Source of the DNA: an uncultured Verrucomicrobiales bacterium
GTDB lineage: Bacteria; Verrucomicrobiota; Verrucomicrobiae; Limisphaerales; CANJSG01
Assembly: GCA_946480965.1 (NCBI GenBank)
Contig: CAMLMI010000123.1
Location: 1 to 11,961 of the forward strand
Direction of reading: 5' to 3'
DNA length: 11,961 nt
Shown piece by piece: positions 1 to 6,564 of this stretch. Below the pieces are notes generated by a model, which was given only the letters and a program-made list of their open reading frames with translations, had not been told where the DNA came from and searched no databases. Position 1 is the stretch's first letter. Each line of letters starts with the position of its first letter. A program made the translations under genes and the position numbers.

Positions 1-92
1 AATTCGCCGAGATCACCGACGTGCCCGAACCGCTGCCCTACGGCCGGCCGATGCCGACCGAGAAACAGCTTTCCACACCCGTCGCCTCCTAG
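1..92 (+). CDS. C-terminal end of an unidentified protein (5' truncated)
   Basis: An open frame (codons beginning at base 3) runs in from the window edge and stops at TAG 90-92. It encodes about 29 residues, beginning FAEITDVPEPLPYGRPMP and ending in STPVAS. The codon use is GC-rich at third positions, like the native genes of this window, which is why I treat it as a real tail. It carries no recognisable motif, so I cannot name the product. The stop lies 14 nt before the start of the next gene, so the two could share a transcript. Confidence 0.55.
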   Translation, partial: FAEITDVPEPLPYGRPMPTEKQLSTPVAS

Positions 93-106
93 TTTTCTCC
101 GACACG

Positions 107-589
107 ATGCAACGTGTTCCGGACGGACATTTGACATGGAATCTGGCCGACTTGGCTCATGCCCTGAGGATTCCTCCTGAAGAAGTTCGTGCCTACTTCA
201 CGGATGGCAGGCGCGTTTCGTTTATTTTGGAACGACGAGTCGCCCGTGAAGTGCTCAAAGGAGCATTGGCCGCTAGCGAAGGTGCCGATCATGACCTGAC
301 CGATGCTGAAGGAGGCAAATGGGAGGTCCGTAGCATCACCAAAAAGGGAATCTATTTCACACCGAGCAACATGGTCGGAAAGGGCCGGAATTTCGGAGAA
401 ACTGGGTTCTTCGAAAAAACGGATAAGATCTCGGGATACATTCTTTTCGACATAGAGTCCTTTCCAGACGTGCCGTTTTGGTTTGTTTCTTCCGCTGTGG
501 TCAGAGCTTGGTGGGAGCAAGGGCGCTTGGGTGCTGGAACCAAGATTTCCCGAAAACGAGCCTTGGCGCTTCTCAAGGAGGAAGAGTGA
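107..589 (+). CDS. Unknown 160-aa protein paired with a DNA methyltransferase; possible restriction endonuclease
   Basis: I do not recognise this family. Residues 12-50 look helical, with a possible helix-turn-helix (DLAHALRIPPEEVRAYF). The core has alternating strands: KWEVRSIT (71-78), GIYFTPSNMVG (81-91), then GYILFDIESF (110-119) and VPFWFVSSAVV (122-132). Acidic D61/D63/D66 followed by E73-V74-R75 could be a degenerate PD-(D/E)xK nuclease site with Arg in place of Lys, but that is inference. There is no signal peptide or membrane segment. The C-terminus is basic (KISRKRALALLK) and then ends EEE. The stop overlaps the methyltransferase start by one base (TGATG), and the methyltransferase RBS lies inside this gene, so the two are co-translated. 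A gene tightly coupled to a solitary DNA methyltransferase is typically a cognate nuclease, a controller or a specificity partner. GC is about 50% (hand count of five 60-base lines, 149/300), well below the native genes. No clear RBS precedes ATG 107. Confidence 0.75.
   Translation: MQRVPDGHLTWNLADLAHALRIPPEEVRAYFTDGRRVSFILERRVAREVLKGALAASEGADHDLTDAEGGKWEVRSITKKGIYFTPSNMVGKGRNFGETGFFEKTDKISGYILFDIESFPDVPFWFVSSAVVRAWWEQGRLGAGTKISRKRALALLKEEE
575..581 (+). promoter_or_regulatory. Shine-Dalgarno sequence of the methyltransferase
   Basis: AAGGAGG lies 7 nt before ATG 589 and inside the last codons of the 160-aa gene. It is close to the full anti-SD complement at ideal spacing and decides the methyltransferase start, in preference to in-frame codons further upstream. 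It is the only strong SD I find before any gene in the window. Confidence 0.8.
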
Positions 590-1770
590 TGACCGTCGCC
601 TCTCTGGAGCCAACGCTGAGGATGCCCAAGCCGACGAAGGCCGAAGTTCCGGTCGTCGTGGACGAGTTTTGGACCTCGAAGCAACGAGCCGCGCACAGCT
701 TGCACGAAGTCTCCTATCGCGCCTGTTTCAAACCACAGCTGCCCCGTTACTTCATCGAACGGTTCTCCGAGCCCGGGGACACGGTGCTCGATCCGTTCAT
801 GGGCCGCGGAACGACCTTGATCGAGGCGGCGCTCCACGGGCGCGTGCCCGTGGGCGTGGACGCCAATCCGCTTTGTGCCTGTTTGGCGAGGCCTCGGCTG
901 AACCCGCCCGACTTGGCAGCCGTGAAACAGCGCTTGGCCGAAATCGATTTTTTGGCCGAGAGCGATTGGCCGGAAGATCTGCTCATCTTCTTCCATCCTG
1001 AAACCCTGCGAGAGATCGGTGCGCTGCGTGGCTACCTCGTGCAACACGAGGCCGCCGGTCGGATCGATCCGATTGACGACTGGATCAGGATGGTCGCCTT
1101 GAATCGGTTGACCGGGCATTCGCCAGGATTTTTTTCCGTCTATACGCTGCCTCCCAACCAAGCAGTCTCCGTCGCCTCCCAACGGAAGATCAACGAGCGC
1201 CTGCGCCAAACGCCACCACGCCGCGATGTGCCCGGACTGATCCTGAAGAAAACCAAAGCGCTGCTGGCTGACCTCACACCCGAGGACTTGGGCCGGTTGA
1301 ACGGAGTCCGAAACAAGGCCCGGGTGCTAAACGGCTCGGCCACTTCATTGTGCGCACTTCGGCCGGGGACCGTTCGCCTCGTGGTCACGTCGCCGCCATT
1401 CTTGGACACGGTGGATTACATGGCCGACAACTGGCTCCGGTCTTGGTTCGCTGGGGTGAGCCTCGAAGGCGGGAGCTTGTCCGTGTTCCGCTGCCTCGAC
1501 GAATGGACTTCGACCATGACCCGGTCCATGGCCGAATGCCGCCGGGTTCTGGTGCCGGGCGGACATCTCGTCTTTGAAGTTGGCGAAGTGCGTGGTGGAC
1601 GCGTGCGTTTGGAGGACAATGTCCTTCAAGCGGGCGAAGCGGCCGGATTGCGGCCGATCCAAGTGATGATCAATTCGCAGAAGTTCACCAAGACCTCGAA
1701 CTGCTGGGGCGTGAGCAACGGCACCAAAGGCACCAACACCAACCGAATCGTCGTGTTCCAGAAGCCATGA
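589..1770 (+). CDS. Site-specific DNA methyltransferase (N4-cytosine / N6-adenine type)
   Basis: This 393-aa protein transfers a methyl group from S-adenosylmethionine to the exocyclic amine of a base in DNA. Residues 68-76 (DPFMGRGTT) are motif I, the SAM-binding loop. D91 in VGVDANPL is the likely motif II acidic residue that contacts SAM ribose. TSPPF at 267-271 is catalytic motif IV; the SPP form is more usual in N4-cytosine enzymes than in N6-adenine ones (DPPY/NPPY). Motif I comes first and motif IV about 190 residues later, so the segment between probably holds target recognition; this is not the IV-then-I order of common beta-class enzymes. The block VSYRACFKPQLPRYFIERF (48-66) before motif I looks like a conserved family feature. 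The end (RIVVFQKP) looks natural. The start is fixed by the SD at 575-581 and the TGATG coupling. Local GC is about 60%, between the upstream gene and the native genes. The recognition site cannot be read from sequence. Confidence 0.9.
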   Translation: MTVASLEPTLRMPKPTKAEVPVVVDEFWTSKQRAAHSLHEVSYRACFKPQLPRYFIERFSEPGDTVLDPFMGRGTTLIEAALHGRVPVGVDANPLCACLARPRLNPPDLAAVKQRLAEIDFLAESDWPEDLLIFFHPETLREIGALRGYLVQHEAAGRIDPIDDWIRMVALNRLTGHSPGFFSVYTLPPNQAVSVASQRKINERLRQTPPRRDVPGLILKKTKALLADLTPEDLGRLNGVRNKARVLNGSATSLCALRPGTVRLVVTSPPFLDTVDYMADNWLRSWFAGVSLEGGSLSVFRCLDEWTSTMTRSMAECRRVLVPGGHLVFEVGEVRGGRVRLEDNVLQAGEAAGLRPIQVMINSQKFTKTSNCWGVSNGTKGTNTNRIVVFQKP

Positions 1771-3086
1771 ACATCGTCCAGATCACCCCCGGTGCCGGCG
1801 GCATGTTCTGCGGCGGCTGCTTCCGCGACAACGCGCTGGTCGCCGAGCTGCGCCGCCAGGGGCACCACACGCTGATGGTGCCGCTCTACCTGCCGCTCAC
1901 CCTCGACGAAGCCGACCAGACCGCCGGCACTCCGACCTTCTTCAGCGGCATCAACGTCTATCTGGAACAGCGTTGGGCCTGGTTCCGCCGCGCGCCCAAG
2001 TGGCTCCATTCCCTCTTCGCCTCGCCCTTTCTCCTCAAGCTCGCGGGCAAACACGCCGGCAAGACCAAGGCCGCCGACGTGGGCGACATCGCCATCTCCA
2101 TGATCCTCGGCGAGGAGGGCAACCAGGCACGCGAACTGGAGGAACTCGTCTCCTGGCTCAAGGCCAACGAGCGGCCCGACGTCGTCTGCCTTTCCAACGC
2201 ATTGCTCGCTGGGTTCGCGCGTCGCTTGAAGCAGGAGCTGAAGTGTCCCGTGGTCTGTGTGCTCCAAGGCGAGGACACCTACCTCGATTCCATGCCCGAT
2301 TCCCATCGCGACCGCGCTTGGGCCGCGTTGCGCGACCGGGCCCGCGACTGCGATCTCTTCATCGCCCCCAGCCGCTTCTTCGGCGATCTCATGGCCGAAC
2401 GCCTCGGCCTGCTGCCCGACCGCGTGAAGACCGTGCACAACGGCATCAACCTCGAAGGCTACGGCGACATCGCGTCGGCGCGGCAGGGCTTCCATCAGCC
2501 GCCCGTGCTCGGCTACTTCGCCCGCATGTGCCCGGACAAGGGCCTCGACGGCGCGGTCGGCGCGTTCATCGAGCTGAAGAAACGCGACGCGACGAAGACG
2601 CTGAAATTCCATGTCGGCGGTGGCTGCGGTCCGGGCGACGAACCCTTCGTCTTCCAGCAGAAATCCCGCCTTGCCCAAGCCGGCGTGCTGGACGACGTCG
2701 TCTGGTTCCCCAACGTCAGCCGCGAGGACAAGCTGCGGTTCTTCGCCGGGTGCGATGTCTTCTGCACCCCCGCGCTCTACGGCGAAGCCTTCGGCCTCTA
2801 CGTCATCGAGGCGATGGCCGCCGGCCTGCCCGTGGTCCAGCCGCGTCACGCCGGATTCCCCGAGATCGTGGAGAAGGCCAACGGCGGCCTCCTCACCCCG
2901 CCCGGAAACGTCCCCGCGCTGGCCGACGCCATCGGCGAACTGCTCGCTGATCCGGGCCGGGCGAAACGCCTCGGCGAAACCGGACATCGATCAGTCTTCG
3001 AGCACTTCCACATCGCCCGCATGGCTCGGGAAACGGTCGAGGTTTACGAGACAGCCCGGACGCTCCGGGCCGATGCGGTCCGGTGA
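1767..3086 (+). CDS. Family 4 glycosyltransferase (GT-B fold)
   Basis: This 439-aa cytoplasmic protein probably transfers a sugar from a nucleotide-activated donor to a glycan or lipid acceptor. The N-terminal Rossmann domain opens with MNIVQITPGAGGMFCGGCF, a glycine-rich loop where acceptor and donor meet in GT4 enzymes. A middle segment reads DLFIAPSRFFGDLMAERLG, followed by VHNGIN near residue 222, a typical linker between the two GT-B domains. The C-terminal domain begins GYFARMCPDKGLD and contains E340 and E348 in YGEAFGLYVIEAMAAGLPVV, the E-x7-E nucleotide-sugar signature. GFPEIVEKANGGLLTPPGN follows, also typical. Length is ordinary for the family. The ATG overlaps the methyltransferase stop (ATGA), yet the N-terminus is complete, so I take this start as native. 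Composition is about 67-70% GC in sampled lines. The substrate is unknown; a role in envelope or exopolysaccharide synthesis is a guess. Confidence 0.92.
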   Translation: MNIVQITPGAGGMFCGGCFRDNALVAELRRQGHHTLMVPLYLPLTLDEADQTAGTPTFFSGINVYLEQRWAWFRRAPKWLHSLFASPFLLKLAGKHAGKTKAADVGDIAISMILGEEGNQARELEELVSWLKANERPDVVCLSNALLAGFARRLKQELKCPVVCVLQGEDTYLDSMPDSHRDRAWAALRDRARDCDLFIAPSRFFGDLMAERLGLLPDRVKTVHNGINLEGYGDIASARQGFHQPPVLGYFARMCPDKGLDGAVGAFIELKKRDATKTLKFHVGGGCGPGDEPFVFQQKSRLAQAGVLDDVVWFPNVSREDKLRFFAGCDVFCTPALYGEAFGLYVIEAMAAGLPVVQPRHAGFPEIVEKANGGLLTPPGNVPALADAIGELLADPGRAKRLGETGHRSVFEHFHIARMARETVEVYETARTLRADAVR

Positions 3087-3147
3087 CCGGGAACAGCGGG
3101 ATCGACGCGCGCACCCAGGCCGGGAATCGTGGCGGGGTTCTCCCGAC

Positions 3148-4560
3148 GTGAAACCGCATCTCGCCAATCTTCTCCGGACCGGATTCCTGCATCTGGTCGT
3201 TGCTGCGGCGCCGGTCGCCGCCGCTGAGCCCTGCCGCATCGAAGTGGTGGAGAAAGGCTCGGGTTGGCCGGTTCCGTTGGTGGAGCTGAAGACCACGCAC
3301 CAGAGCGCCTTCTACACCGACAACGCGGGCGTGGTCGCCATCGATGCTCCCGAGCTGCTCGGGCGCGAGGTCTTCTTCCATGTCTCCAGCGACGGCTACG
3401 AAGTGGCGAAGGACGGCTTCGGTTATCGCGGCGTTCGGCTCACGCCGGAGCCGGGCAAGACGCTGAAGATCGAGGTCGAGCGCACCATGATCGCGCGTCG
3501 GCTGGGACGGCTCACCGGGGCCGGGCTCTTCGCCGAGAGCCAGCGCACGGGCCGGGAACTGGACTGGAAGGAGAGCGGCGTCTTCGGTTGCGACAGCGTG
3601 CAGACGGCGGTTCATCAAGGGCGACGTTATTGGCTCTGGGGCGACACGACGTTGCCGCAGTATCCGCTGGGAATTTTCGACAGCCTGGGCGCGACGTCCG
3701 CCTTGCAGCCGTTCACCCGCTTTGAGCCGCCGTTGCGGCCCGACTTCGACTTCATCCGCGACGAACGCGGCCGCCCGCGCGGCATCACGCCGATGCCGGG
3801 CGAAGGTCCCACCTGGGGCACGGCCATGGTCAGCCTGCCCGACCGCAACGGCACGCCGCGCCTCGTCTGCACCTACATGAAGGTGCGGGCCTCGATGGAG
3901 GCGTATGAGTGGGGCTTGGCCGAGTGGAACGAAGCGGCGCGGAGGTTCGACCGCTTGAAGGTCGTCTGGACGAAGTCCGACAAAACACCGCGTGCGACGT
4001 TGCTGCCCGTGGGCCACGCGGTGCCCTGGACCGACGCGGCCGGAAAAGATTGGATGCTCTTCGCCCATCCGTTTCCCGCGATGCGTTGCCCGGCGACGTT
4101 CGAGGCGTGGCAGGACCCGGCCAGTTGGGAGGAGTTGAAGCAGCAGGAGACCGTGACGGCCGCCGATGGTTCGGGCGAAGTGCGGCCCCATCGCGGCGTG
4201 CATGTCGGCGGCATGGGCTGGCATCCGGGCCGGAAACGCTGGGTCACGGTCTTCCAGCAGAGCGGCGGCAAGCCGTCGAACCTCGGCGAGCTCTGGTATG
4301 CCGAAGCCGACGCCCCGACCGGACCGTGGGGACCGGCGGTGAAGGTGCTCACTCACCGGAACTACACCTTCTACAATCCCTGCCTGCATCTGGACCTCGC
4401 GCCGACCAATGCGCCGTTCCTGCTCTTCGAGGGCACCTACACCCACACCTTTTCCGGCAACCCGACGCCCACGCCGCGCCACGACTACAACCAGATCCTC
4501 TACCGCTTGGACCTCGACGATCCACGCTTGAAGCCCGCGCAAACGGATGTTGGGGGCTGA
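3148..4560 (+). CDS. Secreted protein: transthyretin-like N-domain plus probable beta-propeller (GH43/GH32-like), function unknown
   Basis: I chose GTG 3148, with a G-rich stretch (GGCGGGG) upstream, because it places a Sec signal peptide at the N-terminus: short basic start, hydrophobic LVVAAAPVAAA, probable cleavage near residue 26. ATG 3073 in the same frame would add an Arg-rich 25-residue leader and is less likely. Residues about 30-112 look like a transthyretin/carboxypeptidase-regulatory beta-sandwich (PLVELKTTHQSAFYTDNAG). From about 145 to 460 come repeating aromatic strands: YWLWGDTTLP, GPTWGTAMVSL, VHVGGMGWHPGRKRW, ELWYAEADAPTGPW, PFLLFEGTYTHTF. The ELWYAEADAPTGPW block recalls the repeating strand of GH43/GH32 five-bladed propellers, and D149 and E429 could be active-site acids, but I cannot confirm catalysis. 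A role in handling polysaccharide outside the inner membrane fits. It follows the glycosyltransferase by 61 nt and may be co-transcribed with it. Confidence 0.82.
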   Translation: MKPHLANLLRTGFLHLVVAAAPVAAAEPCRIEVVEKGSGWPVPLVELKTTHQSAFYTDNAGVVAIDAPELLGREVFFHVSSDGYEVAKDGFGYRGVRLTPEPGKTLKIEVERTMIARRLGRLTGAGLFAESQRTGRELDWKESGVFGCDSVQTAVHQGRRYWLWGDTTLPQYPLGIFDSLGATSALQPFTRFEPPLRPDFDFIRDERGRPRGITPMPGEGPTWGTAMVSLPDRNGTPRLVCTYMKVRASMEAYEWGLAEWNEAARRFDRLKVVWTKSDKTPRATLLPVGHAVPWTDAAGKDWMLFAHPFPAMRCPATFEAWQDPASWEELKQQETVTAADGSGEVRPHRGVHVGGMGWHPGRKRWVTVFQQSGGKPSNLGELWYAEADAPTGPWGPAVKVLTHRNYTFYNPCLHLDLAPTNAPFLLFEGTYTHTFSGNPTPTPRHDYNQILYRLDLDDPRLKPAQTDVGG

Positions 4561-4601
4561 AGGGGCGCGGGAGGATGAAAGGCTCTTCCGGCTGTGAATG
4601 C

Positions 4602-4629
4602 CCCCTGAGCCCTCCGAGCGGGGCAGGGG
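4602..4629 (+). other. GC-rich hairpin after the propeller gene
   Basis: CCCCTG (4602-4607) pairs with CAGGGG (4624-4629), and an inner CCC/GGG pairing can extend the stem. It lies 41 nt after the stop at 4560 and has no T-run behind it. It could protect the mRNA end or act with Rho, but no intrinsic terminator is evident. The rest of 4561-4716 shows no gene. Confidence 0.3.
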
Positions 4630-4716
4630 TGGGTCTTCAGGAAGCTCCGCGCAACTTGTGACGGAAGAAGATTCTCGCGCCAAGAAGCCAGCCGTCAGCC
4701 AATCCTCCACTTTCCC

Positions 4717-4896
4717 ATGAAACGTTTCGCCCTCCTCGTTCTCTGCCTTGGCCTCGCCGCTTCCGTCCGGGCCGACTTCGCTTTGCGCGATGGCGAAACC
4801 CTCGCGTTCCTCGGCGACAACCCGGCGGCCAAGAAACTCGCCCGCCAGGCCAAGGTGGTGGACGGCTTCGAGATCAAGCGGGTGACGGCTCCCTGA
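4717..4896 (+). pseudogene. 59-aa secreted mini-protein, possible internally deleted SGNH/GDSL hydrolase
   Basis: The frame starts with a clear signal peptide (MKRFALLVLCLGLAASVRA, cleavage before DF). Next comes FALRDGETLAFLGDN, which resembles block I of SGNH/GDSL esterases, where the usual end is GDS with the nucleophilic serine; here it is GDN. Those enzymes run for hundreds of residues, but this frame has only about 25 more (ending GFEIKRVTAP) and then stops at TGA 4894. No other frame downstream continues the family. The simplest reading is a remnant joining the start and end of a former hydrolase by an in-frame deletion. Alternatively it is a genuine small exported protein, because signal peptide and frame are intact. 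No SD precedes the ATG. The call rests on a short motif. Confidence 0.5.
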
Positions 4897-4914
4897 GGCG
4901 GAACGATGCGTTCC

Positions 4915-4946
4915 AAAAGGTCAGGCTACTTGGCCTCCGGCCTTTT
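4915..4946 (+). terminator. Weak candidate intrinsic terminator
   Basis: AAAAGG (4915-4920) pairs with CCTTTT (4941-4946), and GGCC-TCC-GGCC (4932-4942) forms an alternative small hairpin running directly into TTTT. A second hairpin, GGAACG-ATG-CGTTCC, lies just before it at 4900-4914. The position 19 nt after the TGA at 4894-4896 is right for ending that transcript. The stem is short, so the call is tentative; the A-run/T-run symmetry would also allow function on the other strand. Confidence 0.35.
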
Positions 4947-5035
4947 ATCCGCCCGTCTTCAGGGATCGAGCATCCGGTATCCAAGCTCTCTTCCCTTCAT
5001 CACACCCTCGTGGACGCAGCCATCCGTGCTCCGGC

Positions 5036-5044
5036 TGTGGATAA
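5036..5044 (-). promoter_or_regulatory. Single DnaA-box-like 9-mer
   Basis: The minus strand reads TTATCCACA, a perfect match to the strong E. coli DnaA box. It stands alone, with no cluster or AT-rich unwinding region, so it is not an origin. A chance match in 12 kb is uncommon but possible (about 0.1 expected on both strands at even base composition). Confidence 0.25.
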
Positions 5045-5053
5045 ATCACCACC

Positions 5054-5073
5054 TTGCGTTGGTTGCTGCGCAA
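5054..5073. promoter_or_regulatory. Upstream dyad 1 (possible enhancer-binding site)
   Basis: TTGCG and CGCAA are separated by 10 nt. The centre is about 144 nt before the start predicted from the sigma-54 element. This is a plausible position and size for a dimeric NtrC-type activator, but the sequence does not match the enterobacterial NtrC consensus and the arms are short. Confidence 0.3.
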
Positions 5074-5089
5074 AAGACAACAGAGTGAG

Positions 5090-5111
5090 CCGAATCATTG
5101 CGGGCATTCGG
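5090..5111. promoter_or_regulatory. Upstream dyad 2 (possible enhancer-binding site)
   Basis: CCGAAT and ATTCGG are perfect 6-bp arms separated by 10 nt. The centre is about 107 nt before the predicted start and 37 bp from dyad 1. Two dyads at roughly -107 and -144 resemble the layout of paired activator sites at sigma-54 promoters. Confidence 0.35.
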
Positions 5112-5181
5112 AGCCATGAATGAAATGGTTTGCCTGCATTTCCCCATGAACGGCGGGGTTCCCCCAAAACGGGCCGGTTGC

Positions 5182-5197
5182 TGGCATGTCGGGTGCT
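5182..5197 (+). promoter_or_regulatory. Candidate sigma-54 (RpoN) promoter for urtABCDE
   Basis: The 16-mer TGGCATGTCGGGTGCT matches the -24/-12 consensus TGGCACGNNNNTTGCW at 10 of 12 defined positions. The key GG (5183-5184) and GC (5195-5196) are at exactly the required spacing. It predicts transcription from near 5208, giving a leader of about 110 nt before ATG 5319. Sigma-54 control of a urea transporter makes biological sense, since such promoters are commonly activated under nitrogen limitation. I saw no equally good sigma-70 promoter nearby. Confidence 0.55.
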
Positions 5198-5218
5198 AAA
5201 TGGAGAGATGATCGGCCA

Positions 5219-5245
5219 GATCGGAGAGGTTCATCGTCTCCGGTC
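5219..5245 (+). promoter_or_regulatory. Leader hairpin in the urtA 5' untranslated region
   Basis: GATCGGAGA (5219-5227) can pair with TCTCCGGTC (5237-5245): nine pairs including one G-U, with a 9-nt loop. It begins about 11 nt after the predicted sigma-54 start, so it would sit at the 5' end of the mRNA. No T-run follows. It may protect the transcript or act as a regulatory leader; it matches no riboswitch I know. Confidence 0.4.
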
Positions 5246-5318
5246 CGACCAATTCCAACCATCCCAAAACCAGCAACGCAGACCCGACAACACCCCAGGT
5301 GCGACCGCCTGTTGACCT

Positions 5319-6551
5319 ATGAAACCACTCTTCACGAAGACTCTTTCAGCCGTGGCCGGACTGGCCTTCGGTGCGACGACCTCCCTCCATGCCGCCGAAA
5401 CGGTCAAGGTGGGCGTGCTGCACTCCCTCAGCGGCACGATGGCGATCAGTGAAACGTCGTTGAAGGACGTGTTGCTGTTCACCTTCGACGAGATCAACAA
5501 GTCCGGCGGCGTCATGGGCAAGATGATCGAGCCCGTCGTGGTTGACCCCGCATCCAACTGGCCGCTCTTCGCCGAGAAGGCCGAGCAGCTCCTGGCCAAG
5601 GACAAGGTGGCCGTCGTCTTCGGCTGCTGGACCTCCGTCAGCCGCAAGTCCGTGCTGCCCGTCTTCGAGCGCCTGAACGGCCTGCTCTTCTACCCCGTGC
5701 AGTATGAGGGCGAAGAACTCTCCAAGAACATCTTCTACACCGCCGAGGCCGTGAACCAGCAGGCCATCCCCGCCGTGGACTACATGCTCGGCGAAGGGAA
5801 GAAGAAGTTCTTCCTCCTCGGTTCGGACTACGTCTATCCCCGCACCACGAACAAGATCCTGAAGCAGTATCTGAAGATGAAGGGCATCCCCGATGCCGAC
5901 GTGATCGAGATCTACACGCCGTTCGGGCACACGGACTACCAGACCATTGTCGCGCAGATCAAAGCCTTCGCAGCCGGCGGCAACGCCACGGTGATCTCCA
6001 CGCTGAACGGCGACACGAACGTTCCGTTCTTCAAGGAGTTCGCCAATGCCGGTCTGACCTCCGAGAACTGCCCGGTCGTCTCCTTCTCGATCTCCGAGGA
6101 CGAGTTCCGCGGCCTCCCCGCGAAGGAACTGGCCGGCCACCTCGGCTGCTGGACCTACTTCATGTCCATCAAGACCCCTGAGAACGACAAGTTCGTCGGC
6201 GACTTCATGAGCTGGGTCCAAGCCCCGAAGGTCTCCGGCATCAACTACACGGTCTCCGGCGTCGATCCCAAGGGCCGCGTCACCTGCTCCCCGATGAACC
6301 TCTCCCGCATGGGCGTATATCTCTGGAAGCAGGCCGTCGAGAAGGCTGGCAGCTTCGAGGTGGACAAGGTCCGTCCCGCCCTGATCGGCCAGAAGTTCAA
6401 GGGCCCCGTGGGCGAAGTCACCATGCAGGAGAACCACCACCTGATTAACAACGTCTTCATCGGCGAGACCCTTCCGACCGGCCAGTTCAAGGTCATCAAG
6501 ACCTTCACCGGCGTGAAGGCCGAGCCCTTCAGCGACAAGTTCCTGAAGTGA
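5319..6551 (+). CDS. urtA: Urea ABC transporter, periplasmic substrate-binding protein
   Basis: This 410-aa protein captures urea (or short amides) outside the inner membrane and delivers it to UrtB/UrtC. Residues 1-25 are a Sec signal peptide ([18 protein letters not shown]..., cleavage near SLHA-AET). The mature protein opens [17 protein letters not shown], a hallmark of the UrtA/FmdD branch of type I periplasmic binding proteins. Other UrtA-like blocks are [45 protein letters not shown] and [16 protein letters not shown]. Length is normal. Without assay, binding of other amides cannot be excluded. It is the first gene of the operon, about 110 nt after a sigma-54-type start. No clear SD lies before the ATG. 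A 13-bp hairpin follows the gene and could hold extra urtA message, which would suit a binding protein needed in excess over the permeases. Confidence 0.95.
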   Translation: MKPLFTKTLSAVAGLAFGATTSLHAAETVKVGVLHSLSGTMAISETSLKDVLLFTFDEINKSGGVMGKMIEPVVVDPASNWPLFAEKAEQLLAKDKVAVVFGCWTSVSRKSVLPVFERLNGLLFYPVQYEGEELSKNIFYTAEAVNQQAIPAVDYMLGEGKKKFFLLGSDYVYPRTTNKILKQYLKMKGIPDADVIEIYTPFGHTDYQTIVAQIKAFAAGGNATVISTLNGDTNVPFFKEFANAGLTSENCPVVSFSISEDEFRGLPAKELAGHLGCWTYFMSIKTPENDKFVGDFMSWVQAPKVSGINYTVSGVDPKGRVTCSPMNLSRMGVYLWKQAVEKAGSFEVDKVRPALIGQKFKGPVGEVTMQENHHLINNVFIGETLPTGQFKVIKTFTGVKAEPFSDKFLK

Positions 6552-6564
6552 TCCCGCCTCCGGC

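Larger units (their letters stand above)
4897..5318. other. 422-bp non-coding region upstream of urtA
   Basis: I see no convincing gene here: short frames at 4906-5088 and 5130-5315 have no recognisable content and cover the regulatory signals. GC is lower than in the flanking genes, and the region holds several dyads, a sigma-54-type promoter and a leader hairpin, each listed separately. This is the control region of the urt operon. Confidence 0.7.

Noticed and set aside
1..5. Window begins AATTC, as if cut at an EcoRI site
   Set aside because: Intact GAATTC sites occur inside the window (near 9503, 10101 and 11473), so the edge is most likely coincidence.
1626..4710. Long minus-strand open frames opposite the glycosyltransferase and propeller genes
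   Set aside because: Antisense shadows in high-GC DNA without recognisable motifs; the plus-strand products have clear family features.
5036..5111. Replication origin suggested by the DnaA box
   Set aside because: A single box with no cluster, no AT-rich unwinding element and no dnaA or gidA neighbour.
5219..5245. Guanidine-type (ykkC or mini-ykkC) riboswitch ahead of a urea-related transporter
   Set aside because: Only one simple hairpin is present and the loop lacks the ACGR-type motif of the mini-ykkC class; no larger conserved core is visible.
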